A stretch of DNA of 41,499 nt, taken from contig JAPOUR010000036.1 in the NCBI GenBank assembly GCA_026708565.1, forward strand, positions 1 through 41,499, read 5' to 3'. Positions 8,393 through 17,183 of the stretch are shown here, piece by piece. The position numbers and the translations under genes were made by a program. Each line of letters starts with the position of its first letter. Positions within the stretch are counted from its first letter, which is position 1. This stretch comes from Candidatus Dadabacteria bacterium (GTDB taxonomy: Bacteria; Desulfobacterota_D; UBA1144; Nemesobacterales; Mycalebacteriaceae). The notes beneath the pieces are model-generated. The model was not told where the DNA came from and did no database searches. It saw only the letters and a list, made by a program, of their open reading frames with translations.

Positions 8393-10429
8393 CTACACCG
8401 CTTTCAGTTTCAGTTTGCGCCTCACGGGGTCAAGATGGCGGACGGCAAGGGTTACTTCCTGCCCCTCTTTGAGGTTTCCCGTGTCAACCCCGATGGAAAA
8501 CTCCGTCAAATAGTCGGGCAAATACGCGAAAACCCTGCCATCCCAGATGCGCGAGACTATGGCGCGGAAGCGCACATCGGAGCCCAAACGCCTGAAATGC
8601 TCAAGCAACCAGAACCTTCTTCTGCTTCTCTGGGCGGTCCTTCTGCGGGCGATAGGCTCGTCCGTCCGCGTGATAAGGTCAAGCACTGCCTGCTCGCCCA
8701 GCGCGGGGCTTCCCGTTATCTCGGCTAAAATCTGCCTCTGCACCACAAGGTCTCTGTATCTTCTTATGGGCGAGGTCGCCTGCGCGTAGCAGTCAACTCC
8801 AAGAGCGCGGTGGGCGCCGGGCGCGGTGTCTATTTTTGACGGCTTCATCAGGCGTCCCACCCGCGCGGGGAAAAGAGGGTCTGCGCGGTCAAGCGCGCGC
8901 GCTTCGGGCGAAACCTTTGAGAGTTGCAAGCGAAAAATTGCGGCAGTCCCCCTGTCTTTGAGAAAGGAGGCGCAAATCGCGTTGGCGGTTATCATCATTT
9001 CGGAAACAATTCCGTGCGCGGCTCCGGGCTCATCTTCGTGTGCGACTTTCAATCCGCCTTCTGCGTCAGCCTTTATAACAAGGCCGGGAATCTGAACTGA
9101 AACCGCCCCCCGTTTTTCTCTCGCCTCCTTCAGGTTCGCGCATATTCGCGCCAGACGCCCCCACTCCGGAGAGGATTCAATCATGGCGTCCGCCTCCGCA
9201 TAAGAGAGGTTTTTCCTCACCACTATCTTTGATGAGACAAAGCGGAAACTCTTCACCTCGCGCGCCTCTTCGTCAAAGTCCATCAGGAGAGAAAGCGCCG
9301 CGCGCGGCTCGCCCCCGGCGAGGCTGAGCCGCCCCTTTATAAGTTCGGGGGGAAAGATGTCCGCCCGGCGTTCGGGCAGATACACGGTCTCGGCGGTCTC
9401 CACTGCGGCGCGGTCAAGCGGGCTTTCCGGCTTTATACACAGCGCGACATTGGCTATGTGGACTCCCACCCGCGCGCCCGCGCCGGTCAGTTCAACGGAA
9501 ATGGCGTCATCTATGTCTTCGGTGGTCTCGTCATCAACGGAAAACGCCTCAAGGCCCGTAAGGTCTTCAAGGTCCCCGAAATTGACATCTCCGGAGAGCA
9601 ACCGCGCCGCCTGCTCCATGGCTTCGGAACTGAATCCTTTGTCAATGCCCGCCTTTATTATCGCCGGGTCCGAGCCTTCGGGCAGGTCTCCGGTTTCAAT
9701 GAGAAACCGGACGGCCAGGGCGGGGTCGCTCAGGCCGGTTTTCGTCAGTATGGCGCGCGCGTCCTTGAAGGCAGGAAGGTGTTCCGCATTTTCAATATAC
9801 GCCATGAGGGCGGCCACGCACGCGGCGCGGTCAAAGCCGCCGGGTTCAGTCGGTTCGCCGTCCTGAACGGACTTTATCCACCGGACGGCGTACTGCTGCT
9901 GCTGTTCTTTTTCAGCGTGTCTTTTCAGCCGCGCAAGAGTCTTCTCAACATCTTCGGGGGGCAGGGGAACGTAGCCGCCCGACTGTCTGCGGAAGTAAAC
10001 GGCGTCTTTGTCAACCGCCCAGAAAAGTTTCAATGTCTCTTCGGGAGACAGGGCGCCGGGGAAACAGTGGGCTGCGTATTCAAAACTTACCGCGCCCTGC
10101 CCGTCCAATTCAAGCCAGAGGGGTTTCAGGTCAAAATCCCCCCTTGCCTTTTCAAGGCTTTTTCTGAGTTTCCTCATCTCCATTGTCATCTCGCGCGGAG
10201 AGAGGCCGTCTTTAACCTTGATTCCGGTAAGGAAGGCGACTTTTTCCTCAGGGAAGGAGAGTTGTTTCCCCTCTTCGGAGACCACCGTCAGCTTTCCGGC
10301 GGAGGATGAGAGAAAGACGCCGCAGGAGGGCTCCTGTCTTTTCCTGAAAATTACAATTTCGCCGGAAGCGGGTGTTTTGTCCGGAGTTGAACTCAAAGCG
10401 GGAAGTTTATCCCTGTTTTGAGGCGTCAA
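8393..10429 (-). CDS. RNB-domain exoribonuclease (RNase II/R family)
   Basis: This 678-residue enzyme should degrade RNA 3' to 5'. The RNB catalytic core spans about residues 290-590. The acidic metal site is DDETTEDIDDAIS (about 299-310). Further motifs are FPPELIKGRLSLAGGEPRAALS and SPIRRYRDLVVQRQ. The N-terminal 290 residues lack clear cold-shock motifs and resemble the Zam/plant-organelle RNase II type more than E. coli Rnb, by my reading. The last 80 residues look like an S1-like fold. The start is TTG at 10429 with no strong Shine-Dalgarno. It follows pyrG by 46 bases. Confidence 0.88.
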   Translation of the reverse strand: MTPQNRDKLPALSSTPDKTPASGEIVIFRKRQEPSCGVFLSSSAGKLTVVSEEGKQLSFPEEKVAFLTGIKVKDGLSPREMTMEMRKLRKSLEKARGDFDLKPLWLELDGQGAVSFEYAAHCFPGALSPEETLKLFWAVDKDAVYFRRQSGGYVPLPPEDVEKTLARLKRHAEKEQQQQYAVRWIKSVQDGEPTEPGGFDRAACVAALMAYIENAEHLPAFKDARAILTKTGLSDPALAVRFLIETGDLPEGSDPAIIKAGIDKGFSSEAMEQAARLLSGDVNFGDLEDLTGLEAFSVDDETTEDIDDAISVELTGAGARVGVHIANVALCIKPESPLDRAAVETAETVYLPERRADIFPPELIKGRLSLAGGEPRAALSLLMDFDEEAREVKSFRFVSSKIVVRKNLSYAEADAMIESSPEWGRLARICANLKEAREKRGAVSVQIPGLVIKADAEGGLKVAHEDEPGAAHGIVSEMMITANAICASFLKDRGTAAIFRLQLSKVSPEARALDRADPLFPARVGRLMKPSKIDTAPGAHRALGVDCYAQATSPIRRYRDLVVQRQILAEITGSPALGEQAVLDLITRTDEPIARRRTAQRSRRRFWLLEHFRRLGSDVRFRAIVSRIWDGRVFAYLPDYLTEFSIGVDTGNLKEGQEVTLAVRHLDPVRRKLKLKAV

Positions 10430-10475
10430 GTCAAAAACTCAGGTCTGTTCCGGTTTTGGAAGGGAAAAACAAATC

Positions 10476-12110
10476 TCATTTGGATTTGCCGGACTTCAAA
10501 GCCGCCGCTATGAAATCACGGAACAAGGGATGAGGTGAAAGCGGCGTGGAAAGGAATTCGGGATGAAACTGGCAACCCACAAACCACGGGTGGCCGGCCA
10601 CTTCCACAATCTCAACCAGAGAGGAATCCGGCGAGCGGCCGCTGATTATCAGACCGGCGGAAACAAGCCGCTCCTCATAATTGTTGTTGAACTCAAGCCG
10701 GTGCCTGTGCCGTTCCGATATTCGCGCCTTGCCGTATGCCTTGCGCGCAAATGTGCCGGAGGAGACAACGCACGGATAAGCGCCGACCCTCATGGTGCCG
10801 CCCATCTTTTTGATGTTTTTCTGCTCCTCCATAAAGTCAATCACAAGGTGCGGGGAATCTGGGGCAAACTCTCCCGTGTTTGCCTTTTTCATCCCGCACA
10901 CATTTCGCGCGAACTCCACAACCGCCATCTGCATTCCAAGACATATTCCGAAAAACGGTATCCCCCTCTTCCTCGCCCGCGCCGCCGCCTTTATCTTGCC
11001 TTCACAACCCCTTTCTCCGAAACCGCCCGGAATCAGAACACCGTCCGCGCCTTTGAGGAGCGCGGAATCCTCGCTTTTGATGTTTTCGGAATCAACATAC
11101 CTTATGTCCGCCTTGCAGCGGTTTGCCATCGCGGCGTGAACAAGCGCCTCGTGGAGGCTTTTATACGCATCGCTGTGCCCCACGTATTTCCCCACAACCG
11201 CTATGGTAACGGTTGTCCGCGCCCGGTTAATACTCTCAAACATCTTGCGCCAGCGCGACAGGTTGGGCTTTCCCGTCCAGATGTTCAGGTGGGAAACCAC
11301 CATTTCGTCAAGCCCCTCGTTGTGAAGGATGAGCGGGACCTCGTATATGGAATCCGCGTCCCTGCCCGATATGACCGAAGCGGTTTCCACATTGCAGAAA
11401 AGCGCTATCCGCTCCTTAACATTGTCCGGTATCAGGCTCCGGGTGCGGCAGATAAGCAGGTCGGGCTGAATTCCTATCTTCAGCATCTCCTTGACGCTGT
11501 GCTGGGTGGGCTTTGTCTTGAACTCTCCCGCGGCGGACGCATAGGGAACGTAAGTCAGGTGAATGAATATGCAGTTTTCCCTTCCCACTTCCGACCTTAT
11601 CTGGCGAACCGCCTCAAGGAAGGGAAGGCTCTCAATGTCTCCCACTGTGCCGCCTATCTCAACTATCACCACATCACTGCCGCTCTCTCCGAGCGCCTTG
11701 ATTCTGGACTTTATCTCGTCCGTTATGTGCGGAATCACCTGAACGGTCTTGCCGAGAAATTTGCCCTCTCTCTCCTTGCTGATAACCGAATCGTAAACGG
11801 TTCCCGATGTGAAGTTGCTCGCCCGCGTGAGAACGGCCTTGGTGAACCTCTGGTAGTGTCCGAGGTCAAGGTCGGTCTCGGCGCCGTCATCGGTAACGAA
11901 AACCTCCCCGTGCTCATAAGGGTTCATAGTTCCCGGATCAACATTGATATACGGGTCAAGTTTCTGCACGGCGATGGAAAGCCCCCTGCTTTCAAGCAGA
12001 AGCCCCAGAGACGCCGCCGCTATCCCCTTGCCGAGAGACGACATGACGCCGCCGGTAACAAACACATACTTGACGGACCTGGCCTGCCGTTTGTTTCGCG
12101 CCCGGTTCAT
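10476..12110 (-). CDS. pyrG: CTP synthase
   Basis: PyrG aminates UTP to CTP using ATP and glutamine, the last step of de novo CTP synthesis. The 544 residues match the family. The synthetase domain (about 13-280) begins with [20 protein letters not shown]; the glutamine amidotransferase domain (about 300-540) has nucleophile Cys390 in [10 protein letters not shown] and the His-Glu pair in CQFHPEF. The first 12 residues ([12 protein letters not shown]) are a short basic extension. Its ATG overlaps the rdgB stop as ATGA, so translation is coupled. Confidence 0.97.
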   Translation of the reverse strand: MNRARNKRQARSVKYVFVTGGVMSSLGKGIAAASLGLLLESRGLSIAVQKLDPYINVDPGTMNPYEHGEVFVTDDGAETDLDLGHYQRFTKAVLTRASNFTSGTVYDSVISKEREGKFLGKTVQVIPHITDEIKSRIKALGESGSDVVIVEIGGTVGDIESLPFLEAVRQIRSEVGRENCIFIHLTYVPYASAAGEFKTKPTQHSVKEMLKIGIQPDLLICRTRSLIPDNVKERIALFCNVETASVISGRDADSIYEVPLILHNEGLDEMVVSHLNIWTGKPNLSRWRKMFESINRARTTVTIAVVGKYVGHSDAYKSLHEALVHAAMANRCKADIRYVDSENIKSEDSALLKGADGVLIPGGFGERGCEGKIKAAARARKRGIPFFGICLGMQMAVVEFARNVCGMKKANTGEFAPDSPHLVIDFMEEQKNIKKMGGTMRVGAYPCVVSSGTFARKAYGKARISERHRHRLEFNNNYEERLVSAGLIISGRSPDSSLVEIVEVAGHPWFVGCQFHPEFLSTPLSPHPLFRDFIAAALKSGKSK

Positions 12111-12715
12111 TTTGCAAGCGCGCGCACTTGCGCCGCTATCTCCCGCGCAGCCTTGCCTCTGTGGCTGATACTGTTTTTATGTTCCGGGCGGAGTTCGGCC
12201 ATTGTCCTGCCGAGACCGGGAAGGAAAAAGACAGGGTCATAACCAAAGCCGCCCTCCCCTCTTTCATCGGTGGTAATTTCACCTTCGCACCGCCCTTCGG
12301 CGGTGAGTTCGCCGCCGTCGGGAAGCGCCATGGTCAGGTGGCATACAAAACGCGCTCTTCTGTCTTTCACTCCAATAATCTCGGACATTAACTTATCGGT
12401 ATTTTCCCGGTCTGTCGCATTTTCTCCCGCATAGCGCGCGGAGCGGACGCCCGGCCTGCCGCCCAGCCCGTCCACCTCAAGCCCGGAATCATCCGCGAGA
12501 ACCGCCCTGCCCGGCTTTGTCCCTATTGCCTCAAAAACTGCCCGCGCCTTGATGCGCGAGTTTTCCGCAAACGTTGCCCCCGTTTCCTCCGGCATAACAA
12601 CGGAGGGAAATTCACCGAGAAAGGAGACTTTTTTGAAGAGGCCGCCAAACATGGCGCCGAATTCACGCGCTTTCCCTTCGTTGCCGGTTGCTATTACGAT
12701 TTCATTTAATTTCAA
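12107..12715 (-). CDS. rdgB: dITP/XTP pyrophosphatase (HAM1/RdgB)
   Basis: RdgB hydrolyses ITP, dITP and XTP to monophosphates and keeps deaminated purines out of DNA and RNA. The 202-residue protein shows the family landmarks: [12 protein letters not shown] at the N-terminus, catalytic [19 protein letters not shown] and SHRGKA near the end. The frame opens with TTG at 12715; the nearby ATG at 12705 is out of frame. It lies 19 bases after the tmRNA 3' end with no visible terminator between, so read-through from ssrA is plausible. It overlaps pyrG by four bases. Confidence 0.95.
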   Translation of the reverse strand: MKLNEIVIATGNEGKAREFGAMFGGLFKKVSFLGEFPSVVMPEETGATFAENSRIKARAVFEAIGTKPGRAVLADDSGLEVDGLGGRPGVRSARYAGENATDRENTDKLMSEIIGVKDRRARFVCHLTMALPDGGELTAEGRCEGEITTDERGEGGFGYDPVFFLPGLGRTMAELRPEHKNSISHRGKAAREIAAQVRALAK

Positions 12716-12734
12716 AAGGTTTTCCCTGAAACAG

Positions 12735-13085
12735 TGGTGGAGGCGGCGGGAATTGAACCCGCGTCCGCAAAAGAGACCCGCCCAGCTTCTACATGCTTGT
12801 CCCGCCGTTGTTTAACGAAAAAAGTTGCCGACGGGCAAACGCTTTTTCCGCTGTCCCGACTGTTTTCTCGCCGTTCGCGCGCCGGGCGACGCGGGCGGCA
12901 GAGCCTGCTGAATGCCGCCTCACAAAGCCCGCAGGCGCTGCCCTGTGAAGCGTTGCGGCGTTAATCAGGCCGCAAGTGCGTTAATTGGTTCGCCGTTTAA
13001 TAAGCGACGGGTCAGTTTAACGAGTTAGCCCGGCTCGGCATGCGGCATGAGCTGTCTTCAAATACGTCGAAGCCAGTTCGCCCCC
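12735..13085 (-). ncRNA. ssrA: tmRNA (transfer-messenger RNA)
   Basis: tmRNA rescues stalled ribosomes together with SmpB. The 5' end GGGGGCG (13079-13085) pairs over seven bases with CGCCTCC before the discriminator A and an encoded CCA (12735-12737). The T arm reads GCGGGTTCAATTCCCGC. The 5' part GGCTTCGACG is conserved in tmRNAs. The reading frame ending at 12965 encodes ...NGEPINALAA followed by TGA, the expected tag ending in ALAA. The resume codon is not certain: codons upstream of AAC are TTA-TTA, with no usual GCN. The length of 351 bases is normal. smpB lies directly upstream. Confidence 0.95.
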
Positions 13086-13098
13086 TGTCGGGAAACGG

Positions 13099-13126
13099 AT
13101 AATAACAGATGCGGCGGATATTTCAA
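13099..13126 (-). promoter_or_regulatory. ssrA: Promoter of ssrA
   Basis: On the minus strand TTGAAA (13121-13126), a 16-base spacer and TATTAT (13099-13104, 5/6 match) stand just before the mature 5' end at 13085. A start about seven bases after the -10 gives a precursor with a few extra 5' bases, to be trimmed by RNase P. So ssrA has its own promoter although it follows smpB. Confidence 0.55.
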
Positions 13127-13139
13127 GAAGAACGTTGCG

Positions 13140-13595
13140 TTACCGCCTTCTTGCCCCCCGCTTCATCGCCCTCTCCATCTCCCTGTCCGCCTCGCGCCTC
13201 TTTATGTCGCCGCGCTTGTCGTAGAGTTTTTTCCCCTTCACAAGCGCAATCTCCGCCTTCGCAAAACCGCCCCTGAAATATATGGCGGTCGGAACGAGAG
13301 TGTATCCCTTCATTTGAGTTTTCCCGATGAGTTTGTTTATCTCGCGCTTTTTAAGAAGCAGTTTTCTTGAGCGGCCGGGGTCTTGTTCAAGCGCGGACGC
13401 CGCCTCGTAGGGGGCGATGTAACTGCCCACAAGAACCACCTCTCCGGCGCGCGCAATGGCGTAGCTTTCCTTTATGCTCGCCTTGCCCGCCCGCAGGGAT
13501 TTGACCTCCGGGCCCGTCAGCACAAGACCGGCCTCAAATTTCTCCTCTATATGATAGTCCCGATTAACGGTGGGATGTGTGCATACCCTCTTCAT
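13140..13595 (-). CDS. smpB: SsrA-binding protein SmpB
   Basis: SmpB binds the tRNA-like part of tmRNA and carries it into stalled ribosomes. From ATG at 13595 it has 151 residues. An in-frame GTG at 13604 is an alternative; neither has a clear Shine-Dalgarno. Family features are NRDYHIEEKFEAGLVLTGPEVKSLR (written here in part: RDYHIEEKFEAG), the beta-barrel core, KGYTLVPTAIYFRGG and the basic C-terminal helix KRGDIKRREADREMERAM. It sits next to ssrA, as in many bacteria, about 36 bases after mlaD. Confidence 0.95.
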   Translation of the reverse strand: MKRVCTHPTVNRDYHIEEKFEAGLVLTGPEVKSLRAGKASIKESYAIARAGEVVLVGSYIAPYEAASALEQDPGRSRKLLLKKREINKLIGKTQMKGYTLVPTAIYFRGGFAKAEIALVKGKKLYDKRGDIKRREADREMERAMKRGARRR

Positions 13596-13631
13596 CACAA
13601 CCACGGCGAAGCCGCGCGCACGCGCGGGAAA

Positions 13632-14288
13632 TCAGTAGAAGGTGCCCGCCACCCCGATAACGGTGGCAATGAAACTTACGGGCGCAAGGTCTTCAATGGT
13701 GTCCAGACTTGTGTTGGCTTTGATGATGGTGTCCTTTGCGGCATCATAGAGGTCTTCATCATTGACCAGTTTCCCGATTGAGCCGCGCCCCTCGTCAACC
13801 TTGGTGAGTATGGAATCAAGCCGGGCGGCGGCGTCAGACGCGGAACTGAGAAACTTCCCCGCGCTTTGGATTATTTTGTCAAAATCGTGAGGAGAACTGC
13901 CTTGCAGGGCCGCGTCGGGAGGAAGCGGCTCTCCGCCGGAGGAATCAAGGGAAAGGTTGATGTAGCCGGTTCCGAGTAAACTGCCGAGCCGTATGGTCGC
14001 CTCGGTGTTTTCAGTCAGGGGAATATCCTTTTGAACCCGCGCGGAAACTTTGATTTTTGAGCCGTCCTCGGAAAATCCTATATCTGTAACATTCCCCACC
14101 CGGACGCCTTCCATTTTGACAAACGCGCCTCTCTCAAGGCCGGGGGCGGAATCAAAGTATATGCCCAGTTGCCTGTAGTCCGAAAGAAACGGCAGCGACC
14201 CGGCAAACTCAAGCACGACAAGAACGGCAACAACCCCCGCGAGGAAAAACGCCCCGATCTTCAAGTCTCTTTTTCTGTTGTCTCTCAA
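13632..14288 (-). CDS. mlaD: MCE-domain lipid-transport protein MlaD
   Basis: This 218-residue protein has one N-terminal membrane helix (about residues 11-29) and one MCE domain (about 38-115, with VKMEGVRVGNVTDIGF). In the known Mla system MlaD hexamers sit on the inner-membrane MlaE-MlaF transporter and pass phospholipids to or from the outer membrane. The last 100 residues have heptad-like helices (about 130-200) that could form a periplasmic tube or stalk. Its start overlaps the mlaF stop by four bases. No mlaB or mlaC homologue is seen nearby. Confidence 0.92.
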   Translation of the reverse strand: MRDNRKRDLKIGAFFLAGVVAVLVVLEFAGSLPFLSDYRQLGIYFDSAPGLERGAFVKMEGVRVGNVTDIGFSEDGSKIKVSARVQKDIPLTENTEATIRLGSLLGTGYINLSLDSSGGEPLPPDAALQGSSPHDFDKIIQSAGKFLSSASDAAARLDSILTKVDEGRGSIGKLVNDEDLYDAAKDTIIKANTSLDTIEDLAPVSFIATVIGVAGTFY

Positions 14289-15055
14289 CCTTCCTCCACC
14301 CGGTCTCCTCTGAGAAACCGGCTCACAAGCGGGCTGGCGCCGGATGAAACCTCTTCGGGCGTTCCCGTCTCCGCTATGCGCCCGCCGTGCATAATAGATA
14401 ACCTTCCGGCAATGGAAAAAGCAAGTTGTATGTCATGGGTAACAACCAGCTGCGTTATTCCGACCTTGTCCCTTATGGTGAGAATTATTTCCTCAACCGA
14501 CTTTTTTGTCGCCGGGTCAAGCCCCGTTGTCGGCTCGTCGTAAAGCAGAAGGTCGGGATTTGTGAGAAGCGCCCGCGCTATGGCGACCCGCCTTTTCATT
14601 CCGCCGCTGAGTTCGGAGGGAAGCGCGGAGCCCCTGCCCTGAATTCCCACAACGGAGAGAGCCGCTTCGGACACCTCCGCCAGCTCCGCCTCGTCTTTTA
14701 CAAGGCCGTGCTCCCTCGCAAACAGTTCAACATTTTCCGCAACGGTCATTGAGTTGAAAAGCGCGGATGACTGAAAAACAAGGGAAACCCTCGCCGTTGT
14801 TTCGGAGACGGAAAGGGAGTCAACCAGAACCTCCCCCTCATCGGCTTCCTCAAGCCCCGCCATGTGGCGGAGGAGAACCGTTTTGCCCGAGCCGCTTCCG
14901 CCTATAAGCACCATCACCTCTCCGGGCTCCGCCTTCAGGTTGACGCCTCTGAGAACCTCGCGGGAGCCGAACGATTTTTTCAAATTCCTCACCTCAAGCG
15001 GCACGGGGCGGCCGTTAAGGCGGGAAAGCAGAATTTCAAGGTTTGTTTTTTCCAT
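14285..15055 (-). CDS. mlaF: Phospholipid ABC transporter ATP-binding protein MlaF
   Basis: From ATG at 15055, two bases after mlaE, the protein has 256 residues. Walker A GGSGSGKT is at 52-59, followed by the Q-loop VFQSSALFNSMTV. The signature is LSGGMKRRVAIARAL, Walker B plus D-loop is LLLYDEPTTGLDP, and the H-loop is VVTHD. It should power lipid movement through MlaE at the inner membrane. The frame is open up to 15106, but the extra 17 residues overlap mlaE and do not look like the family. It overlaps mlaD by four bases. Confidence 0.94.
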   Translation of the reverse strand: MEKTNLEILLSRLNGRPVPLEVRNLKKSFGSREVLRGVNLKAEPGEVMVLIGGSGSGKTVLLRHMAGLEEADEGEVLVDSLSVSETTARVSLVFQSSALFNSMTVAENVELFAREHGLVKDEAELAEVSEAALSVVGIQGRGSALPSELSGGMKRRVAIARALLTNPDLLLYDEPTTGLDPATKKSVEEIILTIRDKVGITQLVVTHDIQLAFSIAGRLSIMHGGRIAETGTPEEVSSGASPLVSRFLRGDRVEEG

Positions 15056-15057
15056 CG

Positions 15058-15831
15058 TTAAACTATCCCGAAAACCAGCAGGATTTTTGAAATGAAGTAG
15101 TCGCACACGAGTATCATAACGATTGAGGAAACAACCGCGCGTGTTACGGAAACACCGATTTGCCTCGGCCCCCCGCTTGTCTCAAGGCCGATCTTGCAAC
15201 ATATCATCAGTGTTATGACGCCGAACACAAGCGCCTTTATAACGCCGTTCAAAACGGTTGAGAAGGTTACAAAATCTCCGAGATTGTTGAAGTATGTGGC
15301 GGACGAAAGCGATATTGCCGGATTGGTCGCCCCCACTATGGCGCCGCCCGCCCAGCCGGTAACGATTATGAAAAGCACAAGCACCGGCATGGAAATGACA
15401 AACGCTATCAGGCGCGGCATTACAAGAAACTTGACGGGGTCTATCTTCATCGTTACAAGCGCGTCAATCTCGTCGTAAACCCTCATGGACGCTATCTCCG
15501 CCGTTATGGCGGAGCCCAGCCGCCCGGCCACCAGTATTGAGCACATCACGGGGCCTATCTCCCTTGAAACCGCTATCCCGATTAGCCCGCCGAGCGTCTC
15601 CTGAATTCCGAAGTCCGCAAGCAGGGGGCCGGTCTGAAGGGCGAGAACAGCCCCGCCGGAAAACCCTATCGCGGCGGCGACAAGCAGCGTGTCCGCGCCG
15701 ATGATTGATATCTGGCGGAAAATTTTGTCGCGGTTTGCCCCCGCATCCTTGCACCAGTAAACGGACTCAATAAAGATCTTAAGCGCCCCTCCCGTGAAGG
15801 ATGCAAAACGTTCTGCGATTCCCGTTATCAT
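15058..15831 (-). CDS. mlaE: Phospholipid ABC transporter permease MlaE
   Basis: The 257-residue protein has the MlaE/YrbE fold: an amphipathic N-terminal part and about five membrane segments. The conserved cytoplasmic region is REIGPVMCSILVAGRLGSAI then TAEIASMRVYDEIDAL, and it ends in hydrophobic ILLVFGIV. It forms the inner-membrane channel of the Mla lipid transporter with MlaF and MlaD. The ATG at 15831 overlaps the TGA of the upstream repeat-protein gene as ATGA. A TTG nine bases earlier is possible but less likely. Confidence 0.94.
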   Translation of the reverse strand: MITGIAERFASFTGGALKIFIESVYWCKDAGANRDKIFRQISIIGADTLLVAAAIGFSGGAVLALQTGPLLADFGIQETLGGLIGIAVSREIGPVMCSILVAGRLGSAITAEIASMRVYDEIDALVTMKIDPVKFLVMPRLIAFVISMPVLVLFIIVTGWAGGAIVGATNPAISLSSATYFNNLGDFVTFSTVLNGVIKALVFGVITLMICCKIGLETSGGPRQIGVSVTRAVVSSIVMILVCDYFISKILLVFGIV

Positions 15832-17183
15832 GCCACGCAACTCCCGGCGTCTTCCACCGGCCCCCCGATTTTAACAGGAATAAACAGAAATCTTATTCTC
15901 CGCCCTTCGGCGTCCGAGGAATAACCGAACATTTTCGGCACGATATAAAACGACTTTTCCCCGCACGACCTTCTGTAACCGACCGCTCCGAACAGGGCGG
16001 AAACCGAAAACCGCCCGGGCGCGCGGCGCGTCTCAAACACCCTCCACAGAAAAGCGTAGTTTCTGTATATCTTCCGGCTTTCCCCCATGACGGATTCAAG
16101 CGGCGAAAACATGTGGAAGTGGGAGTTTCCGGCCCCGTCCTTCGCATAGGAAAAAACGGGCCAGAAATCAATCCGCAACGCCGGGTCCGGTGTGCCGCCA
16201 AACGGTTTTTTGCGCCGTATTTTCAGAGCGAGCAGAACCCTGTCCTGCTTGTATTCGTATGTTTCCAGTTTCGCCCTTGACGAGCCGTAAAGGGGCCAGA
16301 GAAAAAACCGCGCCTTTTTCACCCCGTATATTTCGGATGTTCCGAAAAACGGAAAAAACCTGATCCTTTTGCCCTCATCGCTCCGTTTGAAATTTACAAG
16401 GGGCCACGGCATGTGCCACGACCTCAGGTTTGTCGCTGGGTCAACGCTTTTCTGAAAAAGCGGCCACAAAAATATCCTGTGCGACTGCGTTCCGTAGTCA
16501 AACCTGTAGTAAAAGGGAAACAGTGACTTGAAAAACCTGTATGAGGGCCCGCTTCCTTTTTTCTGCTCAAAATAAAACGGCCACAGGGCAAAACGCGTGT
16601 GAGAGTCTCCCTGACGGTGAGAGCCGAAAAGCGGCCACAGGCGGAAGCCCTCCCGGTCTCCCGAATAAAAAGCGAGAATCGGCCACATTATGTTTGTGGC
16701 AGAGCCGCGTTCCGATTCGGTGCGGAAGTAAAGGGGAAGCATGTAAAACTTTGTTGAGTTTCCGAAATTCCCGTAAAAAGGGGCAACCGCAAACACCCGC
16801 CGCTTGGGAAGGAGCGAGGAGCGGTAAAATATCAGGGGATAAAGTCTGAAATCGGTCTCCGGGCCCTCCGAGCGGGCTTCGGGCCCTCTGCCGAATGAGA
16901 TTGCGTTAAACAAAAACCCCGCCCTGTAGCCCTGCCGGGCTCTTTTGTAATGGAAAAACGGATACAGAATGTCCGTCTCAACCGTCTCCGTCTTCGGGTC
17001 TTTTTTCACATAGAAAAGGGGCCTGACGCCGAACTCGTCATCACTTTTGAGAAACGGGCCGAAGGAGTATGCGCTGTCAAAACCCTCCTGACCGTGAAAG
17101 ATAAAAGCCCGCGCGGGATGCGCCCCGGCAAGGCACAAAAAAAACAACGCGCCCGCAAGCAGCGCTCTTGCCGCCGCTTTCAT
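15828..17183 (-). CDS. Secreted (W/Y/F)P-repeat protein of the Mla operon, function unknown
   Basis: I do not recognise a named family. The 451-residue protein starts with a signal peptide (basic start, LLAGALFFLCLAGA, cleavage near ARA-F at about 26). It then repeats a short hydrophobic strand with an aromatic-proline pair about a dozen times, for example LYPFFHY, MLPLYF, MWPILAF, LWPLFGS, LWPFYFE, LFPFYYR, LWPLFQK, FFPFFGT, LWPLYGS and FWPVFSY. The spacing is mostly 13-30 residues, with polar, charged linkers. Alternating aromatic strands suggest a beta-rich outer-membrane or periplasmic protein. It overlaps alr upstream and mlaE downstream by four bases each, which argues for a role with the Mla transporter or envelope building. 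Assignment to lipid transport is inference. Confidence 0.85.
   Translation of the reverse strand: MKAAARALLAGALFFLCLAGAHPARAFIFHGQEGFDSAYSFGPFLKSDDEFGVRPLFYVKKDPKTETVETDILYPFFHYKRARQGYRAGFLFNAISFGRGPEARSEGPETDFRLYPLIFYRSSLLPKRRVFAVAPFYGNFGNSTKFYMLPLYFRTESERGSATNIMWPILAFYSGDREGFRLWPLFGSHRQGDSHTRFALWPFYFEQKKGSGPSYRFFKSLFPFYYRFDYGTQSHRIFLWPLFQKSVDPATNLRSWHMPWPLVNFKRSDEGKRIRFFPFFGTSEIYGVKKARFFLWPLYGSSRAKLETYEYKQDRVLLALKIRRKKPFGGTPDPALRIDFWPVFSYAKDGAGNSHFHMFSPLESVMGESRKIYRNYAFLWRVFETRRAPGRFSVSALFGAVGYRRSCGEKSFYIVPKMFGYSSDAEGRRIRFLFIPVKIGGPVEDAGSCVA

Noticed and set aside
10563-12242. Long open frame antisense to pyrG and rdgB
   Set aside because: No family resemblance; it mirrors the codon bias of pyrG, whose product is certain on the other strand.
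12735-12775. tRNA-like T arm and CCA as a separate tRNA gene
   Set aside because: The 5' partner strand lies 351 bases away and the middle encodes the tag; it is the tRNA-like end of tmRNA.
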